Source of the DNA: Gnetum montanum | Lineage: Eukaryota; Streptophyta; Gnetopsida; Gnetales; Gnetaceae | Assembly: GCA_015680685.1 (NCBI GenBank) | Contig: MNCI01004504.1 | Coordinates: forward strand, 79,409-143,408 | DNA length: 64,000 nucleotides | Direction of reading: 5' to 3' | Shown here: positions 45,481-56,262 of the stretch, piece after piece | Numbering within the stretch: position 1 is the first letter of the stretch | Layout: each line of letters begins with the position of its first letter | Made by a program: the position numbers and the translations under genes | Notes under the pieces: model-generated | The model's database searches: none | What the model was told of the DNA's origin: nothing | Seen by the model: the letters and a program-made list of their open reading frames with translations, nothing else

Positions 45481-46149
45481 GTTTGGTATATTTTTGAAAT
45501 AATTTTGCTTACAAAAATTTGGTAGTTACCTAGGAAAGCCCATATTCTATTTGATCTTCTTTTACATTTACTATTGGTTTTTTTATTGCAAGTTGTGTTT
45601 AAGGTGCATGTCACTTTTTAGGAAAAGGAGGTTCAAGTTGGAAGTAAGAAATATCATATTAAGTATCTTAGAGATAAAATTCTTCTTTAAGCATAATAGA
45701 ATTGATAGATTTATTGTTATTATGATTTGGTACATTCTAGGAGGGTGATCCCTTGGAATTATTTGTACATACATAGGATATTTAGACTCAATATGTTCTA
45801 TATTAGTGAAGCTATCATTTATATTGTTCTTTTCTCTCTAATTAGTATAATATTCTCTTTTAATCTTGTAACTTATTCACATAATTTTTTAGTGGTTGAT
45901 AATTACCTTATTTGTTTTTCAACTTTACATCTATTCCTAATATAATAATCTTGTTTTAAATTTTTTAGATAAATATACTCTATTAATGTATAAAAAAGTG
46001 CAAAAAACATAAATCCATGAGGAACTATGCTTTGGATGCATATCATTACAATAGTTACATTAACTAGAATTCTTATATTCCCAAACATGATGAATTGTTT
46101 ATTATAATTGGGATGACTCAAAGTAGTGTTAGGAAACTTTAGTTAGATT
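45481..46149 (-). other. Gag-protease linker region of element F
   Basis: AT-rich, small frames on both strands, none convincing. Confidence 0.4.
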
Positions 46150-46960
46150 TTTCATCTATCTACTCATCTATTTGAAGTCTTGTTGTTCTATACTAACTTA
46201 ATTAGTTCTTTATTTCCTTTTTCTATTTCTATCCTATATATTAGTCCATCCTTGCCTCATTGCATAGAATTTATCAATGGTTTGTTGGATTTCAAAGGGA
46301 CTCTTTGATAATAACTTACCTTCAACCAAAAGGTCTAATTCCTTTTCTATAGTAGGATTTATTTCTCTTAGTAATACTCTAAGTCTTTCTCTCAATGGAA
46401 TATTATAATGTGAGCATCTCGTTAAGGCAAGTTGATAGCTATCAATGTATTTTGTAAAAGATTCATCCTCTTTCTATCTCATTTTGTATTCTCTCAAGCC
46501 TAAGTCTCTCATAAGTTTGCATCAGTTGATACTTTTGTAATTAATTGTTCTTCAATTGATCCTAGCATCTAATGATGTTCTTTGGAAGCCTATGAAACCA
46601 TAGAGTGGGATCTTTCTTTAGAAAATAAGGAAAATTTCCTAGATACTCAAAGTTCATTTCTATGTAGTTAGTTTGATAAAAGGAATCAAGAAAATATAGG
46701 TGAAACATAAGATCTTCATCCTTAGAACCTTCAAATGTAGAAATATTACTTAGATTAATATGTAGTTTATTTTTAGGTTTCTTTCTACTATGCAAGAATC
46801 TACTAGATAATTTGTTACATTTGTGTAATAATCTACATATAAAGATGCAAAACAATCATCATCCTCATAGATGATATTTCCATAAACTGGTTTTAAAATA
46901 CTTTTAGCAAATTTCCTTCTAAAAAATTTCAAAGCTTGTACTTATAATGTTTTTTTTTAG
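46150..46960 (-). pseudogene. gag of gypsy element F
   Basis: The open frame 46855-46562 contains ISTFEGSKDEDLMFHLYFLD and FPYFLKKDPTLWFHRLPKN, the Retrotrans_gag pattern (..L.G.A..W...LP..SI..W). After the frame ends, decayed sequence continues with DQLKNN, EDESFTKYIDSYQLALTRCS and LRVLLREINPTIEKELDLL, as in gag C-terminal to the core. It lies upstream of the protease in the correct order for element F. Confidence 0.72.
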
Positions 46961-47601
46961 TTTATAAAATAAAGCTCTCATGATCCTTTTCTAGTTGTTT
47001 TCATCCACTTTAAGTAGTATCATGAAAACATTGTAGTTTATAAGAGGATCATGTTCTTCTGGCTTTTTCATAAACCAACCATTTTAATTCCTCCACCTAC
47101 CATTCTTATCTTTGCAAAAAGTTGCTAACTTTGGATCCATCCTATATCATCTTAACTATTTCATTTTCAAATAACAACACTAAAAATGATGGATTAATTA
47201 TGAAGTTATAAGTAACTTGATTGATATTAAGACTAACTTTGAATTCAAATAGTAAGACCCATGAATCTAGATATCAACTTAGTTACTTTTCTAACTTACC
47301 ATTGTAATATTGTAATCGATCTAATCATCTAATAAAATGTAAAGTAAATGTTCAAAAATATATGATTTGACTTCTTTGTCAACTCACTTCATGAGTTGAT
47401 ATTTGAGGTCATCTTTACAATAACAGAAACTAAAAAAGATCTAATAAAAGATAACAAAATATATCTTGAAGCTACCTATTACTAGGTAACTTAAATTACT
47501 TTCTTTGTAGAAAAGTAGGCATAAATATTATTTTTTGTAGAAAAGTATAATAAAAATTAAGCTTATCTATTTTTAGAATAAGCTTGACACTAAAAGACAT
47601 T
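46961..47601. other. Left flank of copy D, no gene seen
   Basis: AT-rich; by position the 5' part of gag and leader of element F. The last five bases before copy D are ACATT (47597-47601). Confidence 0.4.
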
Positions 47602-48021
47602 TGATGAGTATGAGGTACCCCTACACTCAACCATACGAAACAAGCGTAGCACGCGCAATCCGGTCAAACTCCGCAGACTAAATGCCTAAACGCCCCATAC
47701 AACACTTGCGGTTAATCATTCGTTGTCTTCCCAGACTTACTTGTTGTTGTCACGATGTATGGTTAAGTAAGTCCGAGGTATATGATTTTTATGGTCTCTT
47801 ATGGTTTTATGTCTTCTATGCTAAGAGCGAAGGGTTGAGAAACTAGCTAACTCTAACTAAGGACTAAGTCTAAATTACCTAGCGTCAGCATTCGTTCCCA
47901 CTTACCGTACACACCCTGAACTATGCAACTATGGCTACCAAATGCTAATCGTTACTGGGATCACCACACATAACGCACGTGCTCAAAGTGGTCGTATGGA
48001 GGCACCTAATTAGCCTAAACG

Positions 48022-48205
48022 TGATGAGCTGCCGATTTCTTGACTAGCCGTACACATCTATAGATGCTCATAATCAAGTCGTACTCATCCCACGTTCTAG
48101 GAGACAAGGGTGAGAGAGACTAATCACGATGAGTAGCCGATTCCTTGATTAGCCGTACACATTCTTCAATGCTCATAATCAAGTCGTACTCATGCCGTGC
48201 TAATG
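48022..48205 (-). repeat. Tandem duplication inside copy D LTR (~106 bp step)
   Basis: GAGCTGCCGATTTCTTGACT at 48026 and GAGTAGCCGATTCCTTGATT at about 48132 begin two imperfect units that share AGCCGTACACAT and GCTCATAATCAAGTCGTACT. The other LTRs of the family have no such duplication. Confidence 0.85.
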
Positions 48206-48457
48206 CATGTAATAAATAACATGTAAGAAATACCCCCCCATAAATCCTATTCCATGCACTGCAAGGTTTATCCACAAAGCTCATCTTTGTTGCTGTACAC
48301 AACTTGCGTTCAGGTACAAAACTTCTTGAATAAAGATCCGTTCACTTGGGAACTCCTACTGTGGGCACATGGAAAATATTCTATCTCTGGAGTGATCAAA
48401 CTGCTCGAGCTTCGCTACTTCTAGCCTAGGATGAGAAATAAGGGGAGTGTCGCCTCT

Positions 48458-48540
48458 TATTTATAGATTTGTCAACGGATCGCAATATCGCATACGCGAT
48501 ATCGCAGGGGACGACACGATATCGCGGTGCATGCGATATC
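48458..48540 (-). promoter_or_regulatory. U3 palindrome cluster and TATA box, copy D
   Basis: Three GATATC cores at 48498-48503, 48518-48523 and 48535-48540 and one AATATC at 48484-48489 (steps 14, 20, 17), in GCGATATCGC or close variants, lie upstream of TATAAATA (48458-48465, minus strand). This is the least decayed cluster in the window. Confidence 0.72.
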
Positions 48541-48551
48541 ACATCTCATCA

Positions 48552-48563
48552 TACCCCCATGAC
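48552..48563 (-). other. Polypurine tract of copy D
   Basis: On the minus strand GTCATGGGGGTA directly precedes the LTR. A longer duplicate of this word occurs at 49119-49132. Confidence 0.82.
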
Positions 48564-48903
48564 TGAATGAAAAATCGTCCTCGAGTTCCTTACAATAATA
48601 TCAAGTAGGTATGAAATTATTGAGGGGACTGAAACTAATGGGATGACATGTGAACGGATCATTATTACAAGACTTGACAAAATTGGTGTTCATGACAACA
48701 AGGGTGAACACCTTATTACAATGACATTAGGCCCTAGTTGGCAGCTGAGAAAGAGAGAGAAAGAGAAGTGTTGCTGCTGCCAACGCTAAGATTGCGCCTT
48801 CGTTGTCCATCCGTAAGCACGTCATTGATCTTTCTCCTTACATAGCTACTTCAACACTGCTCCATTCCAAGTGTTTGCTCCAGATCCAATCCGTTGTTGC
48901 ATG

Positions 48904-49128
48904 TCAGCCATCTGCACACACAACACAATCGTATATTAGCAAGGGTAATTGAATCATCATGTAATTGATACCTTGCTTCGGTGTAAACTCATTGGCTAAG
49001 TTGTGGTATGGCTGATATGGATCTAGGAATATGTTACTGATGACTACCGAAGGTGTAGGGGTTAGGAAGAAAATCAAAAATTTTAGAGCTAGGAGAAAAT
49101 TGAAAAAAATCAAGCCCCATACCCCCAT
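48904..49128 (-). CDS. Small frame with hydrophobic segments (ORF3, copy D)
   Basis: 74 codons starting at the ATG in GTCATGGGGGTATGG. It begins MGVWGLIFFNFLLALKFLIF, strongly hydrophobic, then LTPTPSVV, PYHNLANEFTPKQGI and a second hydrophobic segment MIQLPLLIYDCVVCADG, where a TGA ends it. Copy C continues past this point in the same frame. The alignable segments LTPxPxVV, TxxQGIxY and DCVVCxDG are shared with C. The N-terminal hydrophobic run could be a signal or membrane anchor. No known family recognised. Confidence 0.4.
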   Translation of the reverse strand: MGVWGLIFFNFLLALKFLIFFLTPTPSVVISNIFLDPYQPYHNLANEFTPKQGINYMMIQLPLLIYDCVVCADG

Positions 49129-49595
49129 GACTAATCGCGAACCTCCGGTAGCTTTAGAATGGAAAAAGAAAAGGAGTAAGAAAGATAGATAAAAAGGGAC
49201 AACTATGGCATCGATGAAAGGGATGTCAAGATGGAAATAAACAAAATAAAATTAATTGCAAAATGTTAAGGGAAATAATTTAACTAATGCTCCAAATAGA
49301 AATGTCAGTGGATCCTCCCCAAAGCAGGCTCATGCCCGTAATTCCTTGACAAACCCACATTCAAAGAGTCCGTAGGCCCTGGGAATGTCATGTGGAACAA
49401 GAGTTAAAGTCATAACCACAAGAATTTACCAAAAAGAAAACAATGCATCAACCAAAATATATACACTAATGATACAATTGGCAATGAGGTGAACAATGGA
49501 GAGAAGGATGGAGAGAAGAGAATGGAATGGAATCCCAAGAACAAGGTGGTGTATAGCCCCTTGTGTGTTTTATGATTAATGTGACTTGGCAAATC
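49129..49595 (-). other. Post-integrase region of copy D, part 1
   Basis: Alignable with 41540-42000 of copy C. Includes the chance frame 49410-49592 with SHINHKTHKGLYTT, which continues past the shared TGA. Nothing else recognised. Confidence 0.45.
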
Positions 49596-49805
49596 TCATT
49601 CCAACTCCAGCCTCAAACCAACCACATCCAGTGACTTCACATCAACGCATTCAGTTAAACCATCCACTTGGACAACAAAAATGCATTCTCCAAGAGCCAC
49701 CACCATTTCGAAAAAATAAAGGAGAGAATGGGAAGTGAGAAGGGCCTTAGTTAGAGGGAACACCTTGGGTTCCATAACTAGTGCTTGTAGCCCAAGTTTA
49801 TTCAT
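49596..49805 (-). other. Conserved frame ending at a shared TGA (copy D)
   Basis: A 69-codon minus-strand frame ends VVQVDGLTECVDVKSLDVVG followed by LRLELE and TGA. Copies B and C have the same ending frame (LLLQ.DGL.KC..(A)(R/K)SLDV) and a TGA at the same place. The upstream halves differ by indels. It may be a decayed small ORF; similarity at DNA level alone could also explain it. Confidence 0.35.
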
Positions 49806-50045
49806 CTAAGGGGTGTGCTTTGAATTCTCACTTTGTTGTTGTTTTTTTTGTGTTTTTTATGTTTTTATGCGTGAGAACCACACCATGCAAAGACTTCATT
49901 ATTTTTATTATCTCAGCTTCCAATAATTGGGTAACATCGGAACGGCAAAAAACTCAAGAAGAAACATTCAAGCACCCAAGAGAATGACCAACACAAAAGC
50001 ATCAAGTTCCCTTGAAGTCACACCCTTTTCAATCCTTGAGTCCTT
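49806..50045 (-). other. Post-integrase region of copy D, part 2
   Basis: Alignable with about 41090-41330 of copy C (AAGAATGG.CA, GTGAGAACCACACCATGCAAAG). No gene. Confidence 0.45.
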
Positions 50046-50250
50046 NNNNNNNNNNNNNNNNNNNNNNNNNNNNNNNNNNNNNNNNNNNNNNNNNNNNNNN
50101 NNNNNNNNNNNNNNNNNNNNNNNNNNNNNNNNNNNNNNNNNNNNNNNNNNNNNNNNNNNNNNNNNNNNNNNNNNNNNNNNNNNNNNNNNNNNNNNNNNNN
50201 NNNNNNNNNNNNNNNNNNNNNNNNNNNNNNNNNNNNNNNNNNNNNNNNNN
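50046..50250. other. Assembly gap (205 N)
   Basis: A run of N. Its left side corresponds to about 41050-41100 of copy C and its right side lies in the T-rich tract after pol, so unread family-specific sequence is missing here. Frames that cross it are meaningless. Confidence 0.99.
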
Positions 50251-50409
50251 AAAAGTATAACGATGTTGTAAAACAAAAACTAGAAAAGTTAAAGAAATTT
50301 GTAAAACAAAAATGTGTAAAACAAAAACGTTGTAAAACAAAAACGTGTAAAAAAATTGAAAAAGAACTGAGGGCCCCATATGATTAGCATAGGTGGCCAT
50401 CTCCCCCAT
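50251..50409 (-). CDS. Hydrophobic frame overlapping the pol stop (ORF2, copy D, cut by gap)
   Basis: 53 codons are readable from the ATG at 50409 before the N run. It begins MGEMATYANHMGPSVLFQFF and becomes hydrophobic with repeated FVLH/FVLQ-like units from TTTTTGTTTTACA repeats. It overlaps the pol end (stop 50384-50386) as in copies B and C. The C-terminal end is in the gap. Confidence 0.35.
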
Positions 50410-51560
50410 GACTGAGTGGAAAGGGAGAGATCTGAAATAATGAGCGAGGTTGTCTGCTGGTGGAGGTGGAACTTGCACTGGCCATTGCGGATTCATGGAA
50501 AGGTTTTGTTTATTGTACATTAACCAATAACCTTTTATCCGGGCTGTTAGGCTTATATATCATCATGGCTCCAGAGGGGAAGGTAGTATGAATAATATAA
50601 GGTCCTTTCCACAAGGTTTGAAACTTTGTACATTGGGTTACATGCGTGGGGTTCCAGTAAAGGACCTTATCTCTGGGTTGGTACCTAAACCTTCGGATCC
50701 TTAAGTCATGACGTTATTTACTGTGTGCCTTGTGTAACTCATTTAACAATAGTGCAACCAATATATTCTCTTCTAACACATTCAAACTTTCTAACCATTG
50801 TTTTTGTGCTAGGTCGAGATCCAGGTGAAGTTCACAAGCCGTGGACAGTGTACAGAGCTCATTCTGTATGGGGAGTTTTGCAAGTTTCCCGTACACTAGC
50901 TCATAGGGAGAATATCCTGTAGGGAGCTTCCAAGTAGAACGATACGCCCAAAGAGCGTCGTTCAATTTCGTGCTCTAGTCTTGCCTAAATTTGCTAATTT
51001 TTCGTGTTAATATTCTTGTAATCTCCCTATTAGTAACCTCAGCTTGACCATTAGCTTGGGGGTGGTAAGGTGTGGTCAGTTTATGCTCAACCCCTAAGCA
51101 TTGCATCAGTTTCTAAAAGGTTGCACCCATAAAATGTGTTTCATTATCAGAAATGAGTGCACGTGGCACACCAAACCTGTTAATGATTTTTTTTTTGTAC
51201 AAATCGTGCAGCTATAGATGATGTGTAGTCTGTTACAGCAGCTGCTTCAGCCCATTTGGTTAAGTAATCACCAGCAACGATTATATACACTTTTCCGTTG
51301 GACATTGGTGTAATCGGTCCCATAAAATCAATTCCCCATATATCGAAGGGTTCTAAAGGCTGAATCCATTGTTGCAGACCCTCCATTCTAGCAGTCATTC
51401 CCCCATCACATTGGCAGTGCTCACAGGATTGGGTGAAATGATGGGCATCCCGAAATAATGTTGGCCAATAATATCTTACAAGCAGAACCTTAGTAGTCGT
51501 TCGTCTCCCAGCATAATGACCCCCATAGGGACCCTCATGAGCATCCTAGAGAACTTTTAA
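50384..51560 (-). pseudogene. Integrase of copy D
   Basis: HHCC region on the minus strand: DAHEGPYGGHYAG and SCEHCQCDGG at about 51545-51400. Core: WGIDFMGPITPMSNGK (first Asp), DYLTKWAEAAA, then LISDNETHF near 51155 (second Asp; Gly replaced by Glu) and [11 protein letters not shown] near 51030 (Glu). Next come MNDALWAYRSTWKLPTGYSP with YELVYGKLAKLPI, LDLAQKQWLESL, and the end RLLVNVQ.TKPF, with LSHGGDGHLC before the TAA 50384-50386. Two or three stops break it. All three catalytic residues are present. Confidence 0.87.
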
Positions 51561-52445
51561 TTAATCTTGATCAGGCACACACCATTGAACCAAGCCATTA
51601 GGGTAGACTGTATAAAGTTGTCCCTTGATTTCCATGAAGTACTTGGTTTTGTGAAGAAAATGTTGTTTCTTCCTAAAGTCCAACTCCTGTGGTATTTTTT
51701 GGGAAGTGAGATAGGTAAGAATGCTACTATACCAATTTATTTCTGTGGGTTGATTACTTACTACACCAACAAAGAGGGTTTCATCAAGAAAATGGTCAAA
51801 TACAGCATATTCATCCTCCTTGTTGTCCCACCGCAACTGAGATAGGTGATCGGCAACTACATTCTCGGTGCCTTTGCGGTCTACTATGGTTAAGTCGAAC
51901 TCCTGAAGAATCACCAGCCAACGTATAATACGTGGGCTAACCATTGTCTTGTTCATAAGGAACCTAATTGCACTATGATCTATATGGTTGTATACTTTAT
52001 AACCCAATACATAGTGCCTAAATTTATCCAGTACAAACACTACAGCCATTAATTCCTTTTCTATATTCATGTAGTTAAGTTGTGCACCGGTGATACTCTT
52101 ACTGGCACAATGAATGTAATAAGGTCATTTTTGTTCATCTAATTGTGTCAGTACAGCTCCTAAGGCGTAGTTAGATGCATCGGTCATGATATGGAATGGC
52201 CTGGACCAGTCAAGGGCTTGTAGAATGGGAGTTTCCACAAGCCTTTGCTTGAGGGTTTAGAATGCTCGTTCACAATCCCTGGTCCATTCAAATGGTGCAT
52301 CTTTTTTCGTTAATTCTACCAATGGTTTGGCAACTTTGGAGAAGTTTGTGATAAACCTCCTGTAGTAGCCAGTGTGTCCAAAGAATGACCTAATGTCTTT
52401 AACAGTCTCTGGTTGTCAGGTAATTCCTTGGATGACTTTAATTTT
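51561..52445 (-). pseudogene. RNase H of copy D
   Basis: An open frame of 169 codons (52070-51561) holds IEKELMAVVFVLDKFRHYVL, GYKVYNHIDHSAIRFLMNK, PRIIRWLVILQEFDLTIVD and GTENVVADHLSQLRWDNKED, then the start of the integrase N-terminal region. Upstream (52445-52071) FHIMTDASNYALGAVLTQLD has the first catalytic Asp, with stops before and after it. The NVVADHLS signature supports Athila. Confidence 0.87.
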
Positions 52446-53483
52446 TTATGGATCTACCTCAATTCCTGATTGTGAAATTTTGTGCCCCAGTACGACGCCC
52501 TCTTGAACCATTAAATGACTCTTTTGCCAGTTGAGCTTAAGGTTGGTTTCAACACATCGTTTCAATACTTGCTCTAACTGGTTGAGGGCTTGATCAAAGC
52601 TCGTCCCATAAGTGAAGAAGTCGTCCATGAAGACTTCTACTCTGCTACCTATTTGTTGTTGAAAGATGCTTAGAACTAATCGTTGGAACGTGGCAAGTGC
52701 ATTACACAAGCTAAAAGGCATTTGTTTGTATGCAAACATTCCCCAAGGACTAGTGAACGTTGTCTTGGCTTGGTCTTCTGGCACAATTCGTATTTGGTTG
52801 TACCCACTATATCCATCTAGAAAACTGTAGTAGCGATGCCCTGCTATAGTGTCTAAGACTTGGTCAACAAATAGCAATGGGAAGTGGTCTTTGAATGTTG
52901 CCATATTTAATAGCCTAAAATCTATACATACCCTCCACTTACCTCCTTTTTTCAGTATGATGACAAGAGGACTAACCCATTCGCTATCAGCGATAAGGTA
53001 AATGAACCTAGCCTTGAGAAGCTGCTCTAGCTCCTCTTTCACTATTTTTTTTAGCTTTGGGTTCAATCGCCTCTAGGGTTGTTTGCGAGGCTTCATAGAG
53101 GGGTCTGTGTAAATCCTATGCTGGCATATCCTAGGATCTATTCCAGTTAATTCGGGGTATGACCATGCAAAGGTTGTTGACCACTTGTTTATTACCTTTA
53201 GAAAACTTTCTTTTTTCTTGGGTGTGAGCTTTGCGTTGATGATCACCGATTTTCCTTTTTTAAGGGTCATGTATTCCAAACTGGTGGGTAATGGTTTTAA
53301 ATTAAGGGGCTCTTGTTTAAACTCCTCAGGAATCTCCAACTTTCCCCAATTGATGTTTTTGGAGTTAAGGGCTAGAAGTTGACAATGAACTTGCTCTAGT
53401 ACATCTGTGCTTTCAATGTAAGCACTAGTTATTCCCTTAGCTAGTTCCATGTAGGTTGTCGAGTTGCTCTCTTTATCAGCCAT
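52446..53483 (-). pseudogene. Reverse transcriptase and N-terminal linker of copy D
   Basis: Two adjoining frames. 53483-53073 holds the linker with ITSAYIESTDVLEQVHCQLL and ends DPRICQHRIYTDPSMKPRKQ. 53066-52446 is a 206-codon RT: EELEQLLKARFIYLIADSEW, KWRVCIDFRLLNMATFKDHF, RYYSFLDGYSGYNQIRIVP, FTSPWGMFAYKQMPFSLCNA, then VEVFMDDFFTYGTSFDQALN with the FMDD box and VVLGHKISQSGIEVDP. The only break between them is one stop at the end of the linker. This is the longest intact RT stretch in the window. Confidence 0.92.
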
Positions 53484-53499
53484 CAGCCACTGGGTGTTT

Positions 53500-54355
53500 T
53501 CTTATTGTGTGGCTGTCGCGTATAGGCACTTTTGGATGTCAACATCCTATGCACACTGATTGCATGCAGGCAATGTTAAACTTCACATCACCCATGATTT
53601 CTACACGCAATGACACCCCGTGTCACTATATGCGATTTATGGAACTCTTTTCCTCTCAATTTTTCCAAAAGTATTTGTCTTGGATATTTCTAGGGAAAGG
53701 TTGCGGATTCCTAGGCATGCGTCGATTGTATTCAACCATGCCCTTCCCATTATAATTGGGAAATCCCCTTTGTCATTGTTTATCTGGATTACTAGGAAAT
53801 TGGCTAGATATGACCATCCACCGATAGTGGTAACAATGTCCTCAACCTATCCCAGAGGAACAGTGATGGATTGGTTAGCTAGCTCTAGGTGAACATTGCT
53901 CTTCTTGAGTGGAGGTAGGTTCCAGGTTTTACATAGTTCTTGTGAGATTAAGTTGACCCCAGAACCCGAGTCAAGGAGAGCCTTATGGGGTTCATTCCCA
54001 GCTACTTGGAGATAAACTAGGGGGACTCCTAGATCCGATAATTTCTTTGGAAGGTGGCCGACCTTGATCCAGTCGGTTACTATATGTGTTAACATAATTG
54101 TATGCATTGGACGTGATTTCTCTGTCAAAGGGTTTCTTGAAACCTTATTTGGTATGAGGGTGTTAGGATGCTCAACCACTTGTGAAGGTGAAGGCTTAGT
54201 TGGATTGTTGATCCTAAGGAAGGGTCTTTTGGTGTATGATTGTTAGAACCAACTGATATTGGAGGATTGGTAGCCCTCATAGTGTTGGATTGTCGCGGTT
54301 GAGTGGAGTTTACTTTAGGCTTTGTTGGAGCGGTTGGTGGTGGGGATACTGGCAC
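53500..54355 (-). pseudogene. Aspartic protease and upstream linker of copy D
   Basis: Frame 54179-53847 holds HTIMLTHIVTDWIKVGHLPK, VYLQVAGNEPHKALLDSGSG, VNLISQELCKTWNLPPLKKS and LELANQSITVPLG. DSGS is the intact retropepsin active site, unlike DLGS in copies B and C. The continuation PVDFxVI and IIxGxAWLNTIDA-like end is frameshifted (53820-53650). Upstream 54355-54125 is a Pro/Thr/Ser-rich linker. Confidence 0.85.
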
Positions 54356-56262
54356 AAGAGATGCGGATGGAATTGGAGGATAGTGTGGGTATGGAGCGTT
54401 TCCTGAAGGAGAAGGAGTCCTAAAGTACTCCTAAACTTGGTAGTAACGTGGAAGGTTTATGTGACCCATAGAGTCACCTGGGGAAATCGGCTGCTACCCA
54501 TAATAACCATAAAAATTAGGCTACCGATAAGGGTATTCTTGTGTTGGCGGCGGCATTCCCCAGGGCTGTGGATGTTGCCATTGCTGATGTTGTCCGATGG
54601 GCTATGGTGAAGTTCCACTTGGATAATACATTAGTGGTTGGTGGAACTACCTTGGGTTACCTTGTGGATAAGGTAACCTTCGGGGTGTTTGCCATTGGTT
54701 GAGTCTTGGATTAAGCGCATACACCCTAGACTCCTATAGATGTGAGATGATGGGGCAACATCCCTTAGGATGGTCATAGTGGTAGATCTCACATCCACCG
54801 TCATTGTCTATGTCAGAGTCCTCAGCCACATTGGAGTTAGTGATTTTCCCTGTACCCTTGTTATGTGCAAGGCCTAAATCTCTCCACTTTTTCTTACCTT
54901 TGTCACTACTTTGTTCAACCTTAGACTCTTCTACAATTTTTAAGATAGTTTCAATTTTAGAGTCTAAGGAACTCCATACATCATCTACCTTAGCTGCTAT
55001 TTCGGTTGTGAGTTTTTGAAGTGGTAAGGTCTTTTGGTTCACCAACTCTTCAATTGGTGACTCATCCTCTTCATCATAAAATTTCACTCCCTTCTTTCAA
55101 AGGGAGGGATCACAGTTATACTCTTCCGCACTTTCCCTTTTACGTAGCTCACCCTCTTCTTTTGCTACTTGTTCCAACAAGCTACATACTTCATGGACTC
55201 TAAGTTGTGAGAGTCTCCCTTGGGCGTAAGTTCCAAGGGTTCTTCTAGTTTCATGCCTTAGCCCATCCACAATGTGGCGAAGTTGATCCCGCTAAGCGTA
55301 CCCATGGCCCGGGCAACGATGTAACAATGTGTAATAGCGGGCCATGGCAGCATCCAAGGGTTCGTGTGTACCTTGCTTCTAGCATTGGATCTGCTTACAC
55401 AAATTGGACACTCTGGAGTACGTTTGATACTTCTTGTTAAACAGTTCTAGCATCATACTCCACCTCCTAATGGTTTCCGGTTCTAACGACTGGTACCATC
55501 TCTCTACTTCTTTTGTGAGTGTCCTTGGGAACAACTTAAGTTTTTGCCACTCATTTTCTATATTCTACAAGGCACAGGCATTGTGGAATGCCCGTAAATG
55601 ATCTTGCGGATCAGCACTGTATCCCCCTTCAAATCGTGGAATGTTATTCATGTCTAAACACTTGATCTAGCTATCCTTTAAATGCCTTGTGGGAATCCTA
55701 ACTGCCTCCATTATGTCAAGCATACTTCGAGTTGCGAGTAGGGGCTCATCATGATCATCTCTTTCATGATGCCTGTGATGTCTACATTGTTCCCTACTCT
55801 CCCTACGTCCTTTCCCTTGTACTCTCTCTTGACTTTCCCATCGAGGTCTTTCATCCTTTTTACTTTTATCCTCACCTTTATGTTCATGGTGGCTACACCC
55901 AAATGTGGAAGGAGAGGATGAGTGATGTGAAGAAGGGGAAGAAGAAGGGGAACCATCACCATGATGATGTTTCTTGCCTTCTCTTCTGCTACTATGGGCC
56001 CCGATTGTGGTGACGATCTAAGTGCTCATCTTTAGCATAAGTGGTTGTTCCCTTTGTAAACAGTTGGTGTTCACGGGCATCAGAACCAGGGATATGTATC
56101 GTTGATCGTAGGTTCTGATACCCAACCTCCTCATCATCGTTAGGAGGGGGAACATCTTTTGCTAAAGAACCCGTGATAAGGGGTTCCTCATCTCCTATTT
56201 CTCTAAGGACGTGCAGGGCCTTGCCCTTCAATAGTGCATGTTGGCTCTCCTGCCTTAAGTCT
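54356..56262 (-). pseudogene. gag of copy D (5' truncated)
   Basis: Reading starts at the truncation near 56262. 56231-55992 has EIGDEEPLITGSLAKDVPPP and YQNLRSTIHIPGSDA, equivalent to VSEP..YYS in C. The Retrotrans_gag core is at about 55690-55200: NNIPRFEGGYSADPQDHLRA, NEWQKLKLFPRTLTKEVERW, SLEPETIRRWSMMLELFNKK, YQTYSRVSNL, LHRCPGHGYA, RHIVDGLRHETRRTLGTYAQ. The frame 55087-54734 holds ELVNQKTLPLQKLTTEIAAK, a coiled-coil-like stretch and CEIYHYDHPKGCCPIISHL (second Cys changed to Tyr). A few stops interrupt it. The N-terminal 60 or so codons are missing. Confidence 0.87.

Larger units (their letters stand above)
47602..48551 (-). repeat. 3' LTR of copy D
   Basis: Plus-strand reading starts TGATGAGTATGAGG and ends ATCTCATCA. 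At 950 bp it is 100 to 180 bp longer than the other LTRs because of a tandem duplication at about 48020-48230. TATA box on the minus strand at 48458-48465. The AATAAA of other copies reads AACAAA here. Closest relative in the window is fragment A (1-381). Confidence 0.92.

Noticed and set aside
47602-48551. Telomeric or centromeric satellite
   Set aside because: The sequence is single-copy LTR with one 106-bp duplication; no long uniform array exists in the window.
49927-50520. Long frames on both strands crossing the N run
   Set aside because: Artefacts of translating N; only the parts outside the gap can be read.
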